From positions 124,001-188,000 of the forward strand of contig NZ_JADEYQ010000003.1 in NCBI RefSeq assembly GCF_022627575.1: DNA of 64,000 bases. Direction: 5' to 3'. The notes below the pieces were generated by a model. The model was not told where the DNA came from and did no database searches. It was given only the letters and a program-made list of their open reading frames with translations. The DNA comes from Sphingobacterium rhinopitheci (lineage in GTDB: Bacteria; Bacteroidota; Bacteroidia; Sphingobacteriales; Sphingobacteriaceae). Of the stretch, positions 35,924 through 45,700 are shown one piece after another. How positions within the stretch are numbered: the first letter of the stretch is position 1; every line of letters starts with the position of its first letter. The translations under genes were made by a program, and so were the position numbers.

Positions 35924-37702
35924 CTATATTGCTTGTGTTTTTTTGGCCAACCAAGCGGCTTCGACTTCGGTCAGCTGTGGCGACAATTGATCAAAAACCC
36001 ACTGATTATAATTGTTCAACCAATCGATATGTGTTTTTTCTAATAAAGCTTTATTCACCAAATCAGTATCTATATAACAGATCGTCAATGTTTCAAAATC
36101 CATAAAATCACCAAAGATAGAACTATCATATTTCTTTGACAACACTAGATTCTCAATGCGAATACCATGTTTGCCTTCACGATACAATCCTGGTTCAATG
36201 GAAGTAATCATTCCCTCTTCAATGGCGATATCCACATTGGTAGGGTTAAATACATGTGGCCCTTCGTGCACATTCAAGAAAAAACCAATACCGTGCCCTG
36301 TTCCGTGGCCATAATTACGCAATGTCGCCCAAATAGGTCTACGTGTAATCGCATCTATTTGATATCCTTTAGATCCTACAGGATAAATCGCTTGAGAACC
36401 CTCAATGGTACCTTTTAAAACAATGGTATAATCATCTTGTTCTTCTTGACTAATATTACCTAAAGAAACAACACGTGTAATATCTGTTGTCCCTGTCTTA
36501 TATTGACCTCCTGAATCTACCAACAATAAGCCTTCAGGTTTCAAGGTATAATTACTTTCTGGCGTAGCATGATAATGTGGCAAAGCACCGTGATCAAGAT
36601 AACCCGCTATAGTATTAAAGCTAATATCTACAAATCCATCCTGTTCCGCACGAAAGCCCTCGAGCTTCTCTGCGATAGAGATTTCAGAAAGCGCTTCTGT
36701 ATGAATAGATTCTTCCAACCATTTAAAAAACTTCGTCAATGCCACACCATCTTTTACCATCGTCTGACGGATGTGAGCGATCTCTGTTTCATTTTTAATA
36801 GCCTTCAATGAAGTCGAAGGATTGGTCTTTTCAATAATAGTATTTACGACCACAGGAATACTATCGTAAATCGCAAAACATGTGCGTTTAGGATCTATTA
36901 AGATAGACGTTGTATTTATACTCTTTATAAAAGAGAAGGCTTCATTGTACGTAGCCACCTTTACACCTTGTTTATTTAAGGTATCAATATCAGGCGCACT
37001 CAATTTATCAGGAGCGATAAATAAAATCACCTCTTCCGCAGAGACATAAACAAAGCTCAAAACTACAGGGTTACAAGGTACATCTTGTCCTCTAATATTT
37101 AGTAACCACGCGATATCATCTAAGGAAGAAATAAAATGACTCTCGGCTCTATTTTTTACTAATAGCTTACGAACATCCGCAATTTTTGACTCTGTAGATT
37201 GACCTGTTGTCTTCTCATCCAATAAAAAAGCTTTGACTTGAGGTAACTCAGGTCTATTTTCCCAAATGGGATCAAGTAAATCTACATGACCATTGATAAC
37301 AAAACCTAATGGTTGTAATGTATTATTAACACTTTGTGCTACTAATAAGGAGGCTAAATTTCCATCAAAAGCAACACAAGAACCAGCATGCAATTTTTCA
37401 CCTAACCATTCGGCATACTCTGCCGACCCTTGAGTTCTTAATTTGACAAGCTCAAAACCGGTACCTGCTAATTGTTCCGTCGCTTGAACAAAGTAGCGCC
37501 CGTCAGTCCATAAGCCTGCAAAATCGTGTGTAATTATTAATGTCCCTGCAGAGCCTGTAAAGCCAGAGGTCCATTCTATGCACTTATAACGATCGGGTAA
37601 GTATTCGCTAATATGAGGATCTGATGAAGGAATAATATATGCATCTATACCTTGCTCATGCATCAAAGATCTAATCTTTTTCAATCTATCTAAATGTACC
37701 AT
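35924..37702 (-). CDS. pepP: M24B aminopeptidase P family metallopeptidase
   Basis: Family members remove an N-terminal residue before proline using two metal ions. The protein of about 592 residues has two creatinase-like N-terminal domains (AYIIPSSDPHISEYLPDRYK, SGFTGSAGTLIIT) and a C-terminal pita-bread domain. The metal ligands lie in LVDSGGQYKTGTTDITRV, GHGTGHGIGF and SIEPGLYREGKHGIRIENL. The three-domain length (about 590-600) is that of the X-Pro aminopeptidase type found in eukaryotes and Bacteroidota rather than the E. coli type. An in-frame ATG exists at 37738; MVHLDRLKKIRSLM at 37702 resembles the usual N-terminus. There is no signal peptide, so it should be cytoplasmic. Confidence 0.93.
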   Translation of the reverse strand: MVHLDRLKKIRSLMHEQGIDAYIIPSSDPHISEYLPDRYKCIEWTSGFTGSAGTLIITHDFAGLWTDGRYFVQATEQLAGTGFELVKLRTQGSAEYAEWLGEKLHAGSCVAFDGNLASLLVAQSVNNTLQPLGFVINGHVDLLDPIWENRPELPQVKAFLLDEKTTGQSTESKIADVRKLLVKNRAESHFISSLDDIAWLLNIRGQDVPCNPVVLSFVYVSAEEVILFIAPDKLSAPDIDTLNKQGVKVATYNEAFSFIKSINTTSILIDPKRTCFAIYDSIPVVVNTIIEKTNPSTSLKAIKNETEIAHIRQTMVKDGVALTKFFKWLEESIHTEALSEISIAEKLEGFRAEQDGFVDISFNTIAGYLDHGALPHYHATPESNYTLKPEGLLLVDSGGQYKTGTTDITRVVSLGNISQEEQDDYTIVLKGTIEGSQAIYPVGSKGYQIDAITRRPIWATLRNYGHGTGHGIGFFLNVHEGPHVFNPTNVDIAIEEGMITSIEPGLYREGKHGIRIENLVLSKKYDSSIFGDFMDFETLTICYIDTDLVNKALLEKTHIDWLNNYNQWVFDQLSPQLTEVEAAWLAKKTQAI

Positions 37703-37818
37703 ATCATTATATATTAATCGGTACTGCAAGTTAGTCATTTATTATTTTTAATGCCTAATTCAAATGGGTATCTACTGATTTTTTACACTATTTAACCCGT
37801 TTAAAGAATATGAAAAAG

Positions 37819-37826
37819 TATATTTG
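37819..37826 (+). promoter_or_regulatory. Bacteroidota -7 element for dacB
   Basis: TATATTTG matches TAnnTTTG and lies 23 bp before the ATG at 37849. It falls inside the longer frame that opens at 37810, so the shorter start is preferred. Confidence 0.55.
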
Positions 37827-37848
37827 TTATACTTACAAGTTTATAAAC

Positions 37849-39261
37849 ATGAAAAAAATAGTAACCACTTCCTTATTAGCCATAATCGCATTAACGACAA
37901 ATGCACAAACCATAAAGAATAAAATTGAGCAAAGCTTCAACACTTTTCTAGCGCAACCAGCTCTAAAAAATGGAATAGCCACTTTAGTAGTAGCAGACAC
38001 TGAAACTGGAAAAACTATCTATGAAAAAAATAGCCAAATTGGACTACCTACAGCTTCTACCTTAAAAGTGATTACAGCAATTACAGCTTTAGATTTGTTT
38101 GGACCTGACTACACCTATAAAACGCAAATGTATTATACTGGAGCAATAGATAGCTTGGGTACCTTGCAGGGCGATATTGTCATCAAAGGTTCTGGAGATC
38201 CGACATTAGGAAGTAATCGTTACGCTAACACCAAAGAAGATGTAATTCTCAGCAAATGGAAAAACGCAATTCGTGCTGCAGGTATTGATAGTATAGCAGG
38301 CCGCATTATAGCTGACGATAGCTTCTTTCAGGGCAATAATGTTCCGGGAGGATGGATATGGACAGATATGGGCAATTACTACGGCGCTGGTATTTCTGGA
38401 TTAAACTGGAGGGAGAATAAATCTGGTATTAATTTTAATGTCGGCACAATACATAAAGAAGCTGCAATAGCCAATACAACTTCAGACCTCTCGTATCTAC
38501 AAATTATAAACAACGTAAAAACAGGCAATAAAGGTACAGGGGATAATGTATATGCTTACTCAGCACCATATTCAGAGAAGATTATTATTAAAGGTACATA
38601 TGGTCTTGATCTAAAAAAAACAATAGAGATATCTATTCCTGACCCTGCTTATGACTTAGCTTTTCAATTGCAAAATTATTTGGCTCAAGATTCAATTTTT
38701 TTTGCTGATGGAATTACAACAGGGCAAAGAATCATTGATGCGGGAGAAATTATCCCTAAAAAAACAGCAGACTTGGATGTGCATATTTCTCCCAAAATGA
38801 GCGAAATTGTATATTGGTTTAATCAAAAAAGTATAAATCTATATGGTGAATCCCTATTAAAACTCATCGGTTACATCAGCGGAGGAAAAACTTCAACTTC
38901 GGAAAGTGCCAATTATATACAAAAATATTGGCTACAAAAACTGCAGATACCATCTAATGAATTAGACCTTATTGATGGTTCAGGATTATCACCGCAGAAT
39001 AATGTCACTTCTTCTGCAATGAACAAAATCATGCAATACGCAGTTACTAGAAACTGGTATCCCACATTCTTAAAAAGCTTGCCTACCTATAATCAGATGA
39101 CCATGAAAAGTGGCACTATCGGAGGCACTTTAGGATATACTGGATATCACCAAGCGAAAGATGGCAAAAAATATACCTTTACTATATTAGTATATAATTA
39201 TAAAATGTCGTCATCAAACATGAGACAAAGCATGTTTCAATTACTCGATAATTTAAAATAA
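37849..39261 (+). CDS. dacB: D-alanyl-D-alanine carboxypeptidase/endopeptidase (PBP4, S13 family)
   Basis: PBP4-type enzymes trim or cleave peptidoglycan stem peptides in the periplasm. The 470-residue protein starts with a signal peptide (MKKIVTTSLLAIIALTTNAQ). It has the three penicillin-binding motifs: SxxK at S70-T-L-K73, SxN as S-I-N in NQKSINLYGESLL, and KSG in MTMKSGTIGGTLG. The large insert between the first two motifs is characteristic of S13. An upstream in-frame ATG at 37810 would place 13 residues before the signal peptide and overlaps the -7 element, so it was rejected. It is a monocistronic gene before maeB. Confidence 0.94.
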   Translation: MKKIVTTSLLAIIALTTNAQTIKNKIEQSFNTFLAQPALKNGIATLVVADTETGKTIYEKNSQIGLPTASTLKVITAITALDLFGPDYTYKTQMYYTGAIDSLGTLQGDIVIKGSGDPTLGSNRYANTKEDVILSKWKNAIRAAGIDSIAGRIIADDSFFQGNNVPGGWIWTDMGNYYGAGISGLNWRENKSGINFNVGTIHKEAAIANTTSDLSYLQIINNVKTGNKGTGDNVYAYSAPYSEKIIIKGTYGLDLKKTIEISIPDPAYDLAFQLQNYLAQDSIFFADGITTGQRIIDAGEIIPKKTADLDVHISPKMSEIVYWFNQKSINLYGESLLKLIGYISGGKTSTSESANYIQKYWLQKLQIPSNELDLIDGSGLSPQNNVTSSAMNKIMQYAVTRNWYPTFLKSLPTYNQMTMKSGTIGGTLGYTGYHQAKDGKKYTFTILVYNYKMSSSNMRQSMFQLLDNLK

Positions 39262-39293
39262 AAATTACTTTCTTCTAAATAAAATTAGAATAT

Positions 39294-39301
39294 TAGCTTT
39301 G
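39294..39301 (+). promoter_or_regulatory. Bacteroidota -7 element for maeB-ruvA
   Basis: TAGCTTTG matches TAnnTTTG and lies 32 bp before the maeB ATG. Confidence 0.55.
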
Positions 39302-39332
39302 TGGATTAAATTTTTGACTTTTTTAAATAAAC

Positions 39333-41609
39333 ATGAGCAAACTAAACAGAAAAAAGGATGCCCTTGATTACCATTCAATGGGTAGACCTGGAAAAATTGC
39401 CGTTGTGCCTACGAAGCCATATAGTTCTCAAAGAGACTTAGCTTTAGCCTATTCACCGGGTGTAGCTGAGCCTTGTTTAGCAATAGCAGAAAATCCTGAA
39501 GACGCTTATAAATATACAACAAAGGGTAATTTAGTAGCAGTAATCAGTAATGGTACTGCTGTATTAGGCCTAGGAGATATTGGCGCTCAAGCCGGCAAAC
39601 CTGTAATGGAAGGAAAAGGTTTACTTTTCAAAATATTTGCTGATATTGATGTATTCGACTTAGAATTAGATACGAAAGATGTAGACCAATTTGTAAATAT
39701 CGTTAAAGCTTTAGAGCCTACCTTTGGCGGGATCAATTTAGAAGATATTAAAGCTCCAGAATGTTTCGAAATTGAACGTCGTCTAAAAGAAGAGATGAAA
39801 ATCCCTGTAATGCACGATGACCAACACGGTACAGCAATTATTTCGGGCGCAGCATTAATCAATGCCTGTGAATTACAAGGAAAAAATATTGCTGATGTAA
39901 AGATCGTTGTAAACGGTGCTGGAGCAGCAGCAATATCATGTACAGCTATGTATGTAGCCGTAGGTGCAAAAAAAGAAAATATCGTCATGCTAGATAGCAA
40001 GGGGGTTATTCGTATCGATCGAGAAACATTAGATCATAGTAAGGCTGAATGGGCGACTACACGTGATATTCATACTTTAGCAGATGCTGTAAAAGATGCC
40101 GATGTATTTATCGGTCTATCGGCTGCAGATATATTATCAGCTGAAGTACTGAAAACTATGGCTCCAAATCCTATTGTCTTGGCCATGGCCAATCCTAACC
40201 CAGAGATCGCTTACGATCTAGCTATTGCTACACGCAATGATATCATCATGGGAACAGGACGTTCGGACTATCCAAACCAAGTAAACAATGTGTTAGGATT
40301 CCCGTATATTTTCAGAGGTGCATTAGATGTTAGAGCGACAGCGATCAATGAGGAAATGAAAATTGCAGCCGTAAAAGCTATCGCTGAATTAGCTAAAGAA
40401 CCTGTACCCGAAGAAGTAAACATAGCATACAATACCAATAACATAAGGTTTGGCAAGGATTACGTTATTCCTAAACCTACAGATCCACGTTTGATTACTG
40501 AAGTATCTATTGCAGTAGCAAAGGCCGCAATAGCATCTGGTGTAGCGCGCAAAACAATAGACAACTGGGATGCATATAGAGAAGAGTTACGTAAACGCCT
40601 GGGCAAAGATGACGGTATCATGCGTCAGACCACAGCGCGTGCTAAAAATAACCCTAAACGTGTAGTATTCGCAGAAGCCGATAATTACAAAACGTTACGT
40701 GCCGCACAGATCGTGAAAGAAGAAGGTATTGCACATCCAATATTATTAGGTAACGGTACTAAAATCAAAAGCCTTATTGAGGAGTATGCTTTTGATCTAG
40801 AAGATGTAACAATCATCGATCCTAGAGAAGAAACAAAAACAGAACGTTTTGAGAAGTATGTAGAGCACTTATACAAAAAAAGACAACGTCGTGGTTTGTC
40901 TAAGTTTGATGCTACCCAACTGATGCAAAACCGCAATTACTTTGCAGCGAGTATGGTTGAATTTGGTGATGCTGATACCTTAATCTCCGGATTAACGAGA
41001 AACTATGCTTCTACGATCAAGCCTGCATTACAAGTAATCGGTGCCAAAGAAGGAAGCCGTATAGCGGGTATGTATATGATGTTAACACAAAAAGGACCTT
41101 TATTCTTTGGGGATACTACGGTAAATGAAAATCCTTCTCCAGAAGAATTGGCAGATATCACCGTATTAATAGAAAAAGCCGTTCGTCGATTTAATATAAG
41201 CCCTAGAATTGCCCTATTATCGTACTCAAATTTTGGTGCAAATGACGGACCTGTATCTTCAAAAGTAAGAGAAGCGGTACGTCTACTACACAAAAATAAC
41301 CCTGATTTAGTGGTAGATGGCGAACTACAAGCCAACTTCGCTTTGAACAAAGATTTATTAGAATCTAACTTCCCATTCAGTACATTGAATAATAAAGCGG
41401 CAAATACATTAATCTTTCCTAACTTAGAGTCTGGAAATATAGCTTACAAACTACTACAAGAAGTAGGAAATGCGGAAGCCGTAGGACCAATTTTATTAGG
41501 CATGAACAAACCGGTTCACGTGCTTCAATTAGGTAGTTCGGTAAGAGAGATTGTTAATATGGTAACAATTGCTGTTGTAGATGCCCAAGAGCGTGAGCCA
41601 TCAAAGTAA
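39333..41609 (+). CDS. maeB: NADP-dependent malic enzyme (MaeB, malic enzyme-phosphotransacetylase fusion)
   Basis: It decarboxylates malate to pyruvate with reduction of NAD(P)+. The 758-residue protein has the malic domain (YSPGVAEPCLAI, MEGKGLLFKIFADIDVFDLEL, HDDQHGTAIISGAALINA) and an NAD-binding Rossmann part (VKIVVNGAGAAAIS). From about residue 430 it has a phosphotransacetylase-like domain that in this class is regulatory rather than catalytic. Length is normal for the hybrid form. It is followed after 5 bp by ruvA. The order maeB-ruvA-sprA is conserved in many Bacteroidota. Confidence 0.96.
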   Translation: MSKLNRKKDALDYHSMGRPGKIAVVPTKPYSSQRDLALAYSPGVAEPCLAIAENPEDAYKYTTKGNLVAVISNGTAVLGLGDIGAQAGKPVMEGKGLLFKIFADIDVFDLELDTKDVDQFVNIVKALEPTFGGINLEDIKAPECFEIERRLKEEMKIPVMHDDQHGTAIISGAALINACELQGKNIADVKIVVNGAGAAAISCTAMYVAVGAKKENIVMLDSKGVIRIDRETLDHSKAEWATTRDIHTLADAVKDADVFIGLSAADILSAEVLKTMAPNPIVLAMANPNPEIAYDLAIATRNDIIMGTGRSDYPNQVNNVLGFPYIFRGALDVRATAINEEMKIAAVKAIAELAKEPVPEEVNIAYNTNNIRFGKDYVIPKPTDPRLITEVSIAVAKAAIASGVARKTIDNWDAYREELRKRLGKDDGIMRQTTARAKNNPKRVVFAEADNYKTLRAAQIVKEEGIAHPILLGNGTKIKSLIEEYAFDLEDVTIIDPREETKTERFEKYVEHLYKKRQRRGLSKFDATQLMQNRNYFAASMVEFGDADTLISGLTRNYASTIKPALQVIGAKEGSRIAGMYMMLTQKGPLFFGDTTVNENPSPEELADITVLIEKAVRRFNISPRIALLSYSNFGANDGPVSSKVREAVRLLHKNNPDLVVDGELQANFALNKDLLESNFPFSTLNNKAANTLIFPNLESGNIAYKLLQEVGNAEAVGPILLGMNKPVHVLQLGSSVREIVNMVTIAVVDAQEREPSK

Positions 41610-41614
41610 TATTA

Positions 41615-42199
41615 ATGTACGATTATTTTAATGGAAAATTAGTATTCAAAGCCCCTACCCATGTTATTCTTGAGGTAGGTGGCATTGGCTACTATCTACA
41701 TATTTCTTTAACAACATATTCGCTGATTAAAGACCAAGAAAACTGTAAGCTATTTATCTCTTTTCAAGTAAGAGAAGATGCACATACGCTTTATGGATTT
41801 GCTACTGAAGGAGAGCGTCATCTTTTCAATCATTTAATTTCTGTTTCTGGCATTGGTCCTAATACAGGAAGAATGATGTTATCTTCTGCTACACCCGAAG
41901 AGATACAATCTGCTATTGTCAATGGACAAGTAGCGATGATTCAAAAAATCAAAGGGATAGGCCCAAAGACAGCACAACGTGTTATTTTAGAGCTTCAGGA
42001 TAAATTGAAAAAACAAGGTGATAATGCCTTGATACCACTACCTCTTGCTAAGCAATCCGTTCCTGACGAGGCACTTTCCGCATTAGTGATGTTAGGATTT
42101 GGCAAAGCACAAGTTGAAAAGGTCTTAACCACATTAGTCCAAGCAAATGAAGGATTATCTGTTGAGGATTTAATCAAGCAGGCACTAAAAAAACTGTAA
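41615..42199 (+). CDS. ruvA: Holliday junction DNA helicase subunit RuvA
   Basis: RuvA binds four-way junctions and loads the RuvB motor for branch migration. The 194-residue protein has the OB-fold domain (MYDYFNGKLVFKAPTHVILEVGGIGYYLHIS) and the tandem helix-hairpin-helix motifs (LISVSGIGPNTGRMML, IQKIKGIGPKTAQRVILEL). The C-terminal RuvB-binding helices follow (DEALSALVMLGFGKAQVEKVL). Length is normal. It forms an operon with maeB and ends with a strong terminator, so sprA is transcribed separately. Confidence 0.97.
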   Translation: MYDYFNGKLVFKAPTHVILEVGGIGYYLHISLTTYSLIKDQENCKLFISFQVREDAHTLYGFATEGERHLFNHLISVSGIGPNTGRMMLSSATPEEIQSAIVNGQVAMIQKIKGIGPKTAQRVILELQDKLKKQGDNALIPLPLAKQSVPDEALSALVMLGFGKAQVEKVLTTLVQANEGLSVEDLIKQALKKL

Positions 42200-42220
42200 C
42201 ATATTAATTAATAGAAACTT

Positions 42221-42265
42221 AAATTAAGTATAAAGTAAATTAAATTCACTTTATACTTAATTTTT
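42221..42265 (+). terminator. Intrinsic terminator of maeB-ruvA
   Basis: A perfect 16-bp stem (42221-42236 with 42248-42263) with an 11-nt loop runs into a T tract, 21 bp after the ruvA stop. Confidence 0.85.
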
Positions 42266-42268
42266 ACG

Positions 42269-42276
42269 CATATTTG
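42269..42276 (+). promoter_or_regulatory. Probable -7 element of the sprA locus
   Basis: CATATTTG matches the TAnnTTTG consensus at all but the first base. It lies 24 bp before the GTG at 42301, just after the ruvA terminator. Confidence 0.4.
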
Positions 42277-42300
42277 TGTCACTAACATTATGGCAAATAT

Positions 42301-42762
42301 GTGTTGAAAAGAATAATCCCCATTATTCTACTATTGAGCATCCATGCATTATGCAATGCTGCAATTGTACCCTTTTGCTTGCCTTTAGACACCATAAAGA
42401 CAACAAACAGCGAATATCCTACTAATTGGATAAAACCTATAACTATTTAAAACCCTAATTTTTCAAAACTATTTGGTGGCAACACAGTCTATTTAATACC
42501 AAAAGGAATCGTTGATATTAATATAGGCAGCCTAACCAACCGATATGAAAATCCTTTTCTGAATGAAAAAGCACGTAAACAATGGGCGATAGATTTCAAT
42601 GAAAATATAAACCTCCACATAACGGCAAAAATCGGTGAAAGAGCACATTTTAGGACTAATTTTAATACCAAATCACAATTTGATTTTGAAAACCAAATAC
42701 GCTTTGATTATATCGGTAAAGAGGATGACATCATTAAAAATATAGAAATTGGCACTGTAAAT
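42301..42762 (+). pseudogene. sprA: 5' part of sprA, interrupted by an in-frame TAA
   Basis: Reading from the GTG at 42301, in the same frame as the long sprA frame, gives a signal peptide (MLKRIIPIILLLSIHALCNA) and a short linker ending KPITI. Then comes TAA at 42448-42450, followed by NPNFSKLFGGNTVYLIPKG and sprA-like sequence without interruption to the ATG at 42763. The block around FGGNT is the first conserved block of SprA as I remember it, so the stop falls inside ancestral coding sequence. ATGs at 42290 and 42299 are out of frame and stop at once. Without this part the product would lack a signal peptide. A base error (CAA read as TAA) is the main alternative. Confidence 0.75.
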
Positions 42763-45700
42763 ATGCCGCTCAGCACCTCTTTAATCCATGGATCAGAATC
42801 ACTATTTGGCATAAAAGCACGAATTGGATATCGCAATTTCAATTTTACAAGTATTTACGCGCAACAAAAAACTAATAATAGAGAAATCGTCTTAAATAAC
42901 GGTAGCCAAGAAGGAAAAATAGAAATATCTATTGCTGATTATGAAGATCGTCAACATTATTTTTTAGCACAATATTTTAGAGAAAATTATAACCAATCGC
43001 TACAAACAGCGCCCATCATCAATAGCGGCATCCAGATCACACATATCGAAGTTTGGGTTACTAACAATACATTTACACATGCTAGAGATATAATAGCCCT
43101 TATCGATCTAGGAGAGATATCACCATATAATCAGCATCTAATTACTAAATTAAATTCAAAGCTCCCTTCGTCTGGAATAAAAGGCCAAAATAATACTGAA
43201 TTGTCAAACAATTTATTACAACTTGTAAGTAATACCCCAAAATCTACCAACAGCCTTGTTGATTTCTTTGCTTCAAGTGGCGGTAAAGATAATTACGCGA
43301 GATTAACACAGGCCAAACAATTAATAGAAAACCAAGATTATACTATACATAGAAAATTAGGATACCTCTCCCTTAACAGCCCTTTGCGCCAAAATCAAGT
43401 GTTAGCCGTATCCTACCGATATACCTACAAAGGTAAAATATATCAAGTAGGTGAACTAAGCATAGATAACCCTGTACTAGCAAATACCCCTTCTTTACTG
43501 TATACGAAACTATTACAAAATGAAATAATAGATACAAAACTCCCAACTTGGGATTTAATGATGAAAAATATCTATCGTTTGCAGTCTTCGAATATAGAGA
43601 AGTATAATTTTGATTTACAGATATACTATTCAGATCCTACGACGGGACTAGAATCTCCAATACTATACGAAGGACACAATAGCAAGAATAAAACATGGCT
43701 AGAAATAGTACACTTGGATCGTCTAACACAAAATAATGCTTATACTGCAGATGGGATATTTGATTGGCTACCAGGCATCACTATTGACGACCAAAAAGGA
43801 AGGTTAATATTTCCACAAATAGCACCATTTGGCAAAGATTTAACAGCGAACTTCACAGAGGCAGAAGATCAATTAATAGAAAAATATAGCTTTTACGAAT
43901 TATATCAATTAACAAAAAGCGATGTTATCCAAAAATACACGAACAAAAATAGATTTCAAATTCGCGGCAAATACAAAACAGGAACAGCAAATGAATTTTA
44001 CCTCGGTACTTTCAATCTACAGCCTGGCACGGTACGCATCTCCACTGCCGGAATTCTATTGCTAGAAAATACCGATTACATCATCGATTATACGATTGGC
44101 ATATTAACAATTATCAATCCTTTACTACTAATTACGGGACAACCCTTGCTCGTGACCATAGAAAATGAAGCTATTTTTAGTGCCCAGCGAAAAACACTAT
44201 TGGGAGCACGCTTGGATGTCGCCGTAACTAAAAATTTAGCTATAGGTGCTACACTCATGAGCCTCAGCGAACGTCCGCTAACAGCTAAAACAACCATCGG
44301 CAGCGAATCAATAACAAATACGTTGTATGGATTCGATATATCCTATACGAAACAATCTGCTTCACTTACCAAAATAGTAAATAAAATCCCTTTTTTACAT
44401 ACTGTAGATCCATCCTATATTCATATGTATGGTGAATTTGCCAAATCAATAACGCGAGTCAACAGCAAAGGAAACAGCGCACAAGCAAGCTATATCGACG
44501 ACTTTGAAGGTAGTTTTAGTTATTTAGATATAAAATCAGCCGCAGGGTGGCAGATTGCTGCTACACCACAACATTTTAGTGAATCATCCCTTATCAATGA
44601 CCTAGCATACGGTTACAACCGCTCATTATTAGCGATATATAGTATAGATCCCGTATTTTATCAAGGATCACGTTCAAATCCAAATGTAGATTCACAATAT
44701 TTAATAGACAACAGATCTAGGCGCATTACGGAAAAAGAAGTATTCCCACTCAAGGAAGTAGCAAGAGGCACAGATGCTTTTCTATCGACCTTAGATATAG
44801 CTTTCTATCCTATGCTACGAGGACCTTATAATTTTAGTACTACAGGTATAATGTCTAATGGAAACTTCGATAATCCAACACAAAAATGGGGCGGAATATT
44901 CAAAAAAATTGAACAAACAGACTTCGAAGCACAAAATATAGATTACTTAGAGATGTGGTTAATGGACCCATCATTGACAAATAGCAACAAAGCGGGGGGC
45001 GATATGTATATCAATCTCGGTAATATCTCCGAAGATATTCTAAAAGATGGTCTCAAATCAATTGAAAATGGTATTTCGCCGATAGGCGATGAAAATATAC
45101 TAGTAGAAACAGTATGGGGAAAAATAGCAAAAAACACCCCAATAGTACAGACATTTGAAAATAATGAACAAAGCAGAGCTTATCAAGATATAGGGCTAGA
45201 TGGATTGAACAATGATCAAGAAAGATTATTTTATGCTTCATTTTTGACGCAATTGCAACGTAAAATCTCACCTGAGGCGTATGCAACATTACATAATGAC
45301 CCTTCAACAGATGATTTCTTATATTTCAGAGGCAATCACTTTTCCCCTAGCATCAGTATCCTAGACCGCTACAAGTACTTTAATGGAACACAAGGAAATT
45401 CACGTACAGCAATGCAATCAGTTCGTGATTTTGGGGTTGCCAATTCTGCGAAAACACTGCTCCCCGATGGAGAAGATTTAAATAGAGATAATACCATGAA
45501 TGAGACTGACGCCTATTATCAGTACAAATTATCCACACGTAAACAAGATATGCGGGTAGGAAGAAACTACATCGTAGAAGAACAAAGCTCTACAGTACAG
45601 ATAATGAATAGAAATATAGCTGTAAAATGGTATAAAATACGCATCCCGCTCAGCTCTTACCAAAGTAAAATAGGCAATATTGAAAATTTCAAAAATATAC

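Noticed and set aside
42448..42450. Recoding (selenocysteine or pyrrolysine) at the sprA stop
   Set aside because: The codon is TAA, which is not used for either, and there is no associated structure or machinery in view.
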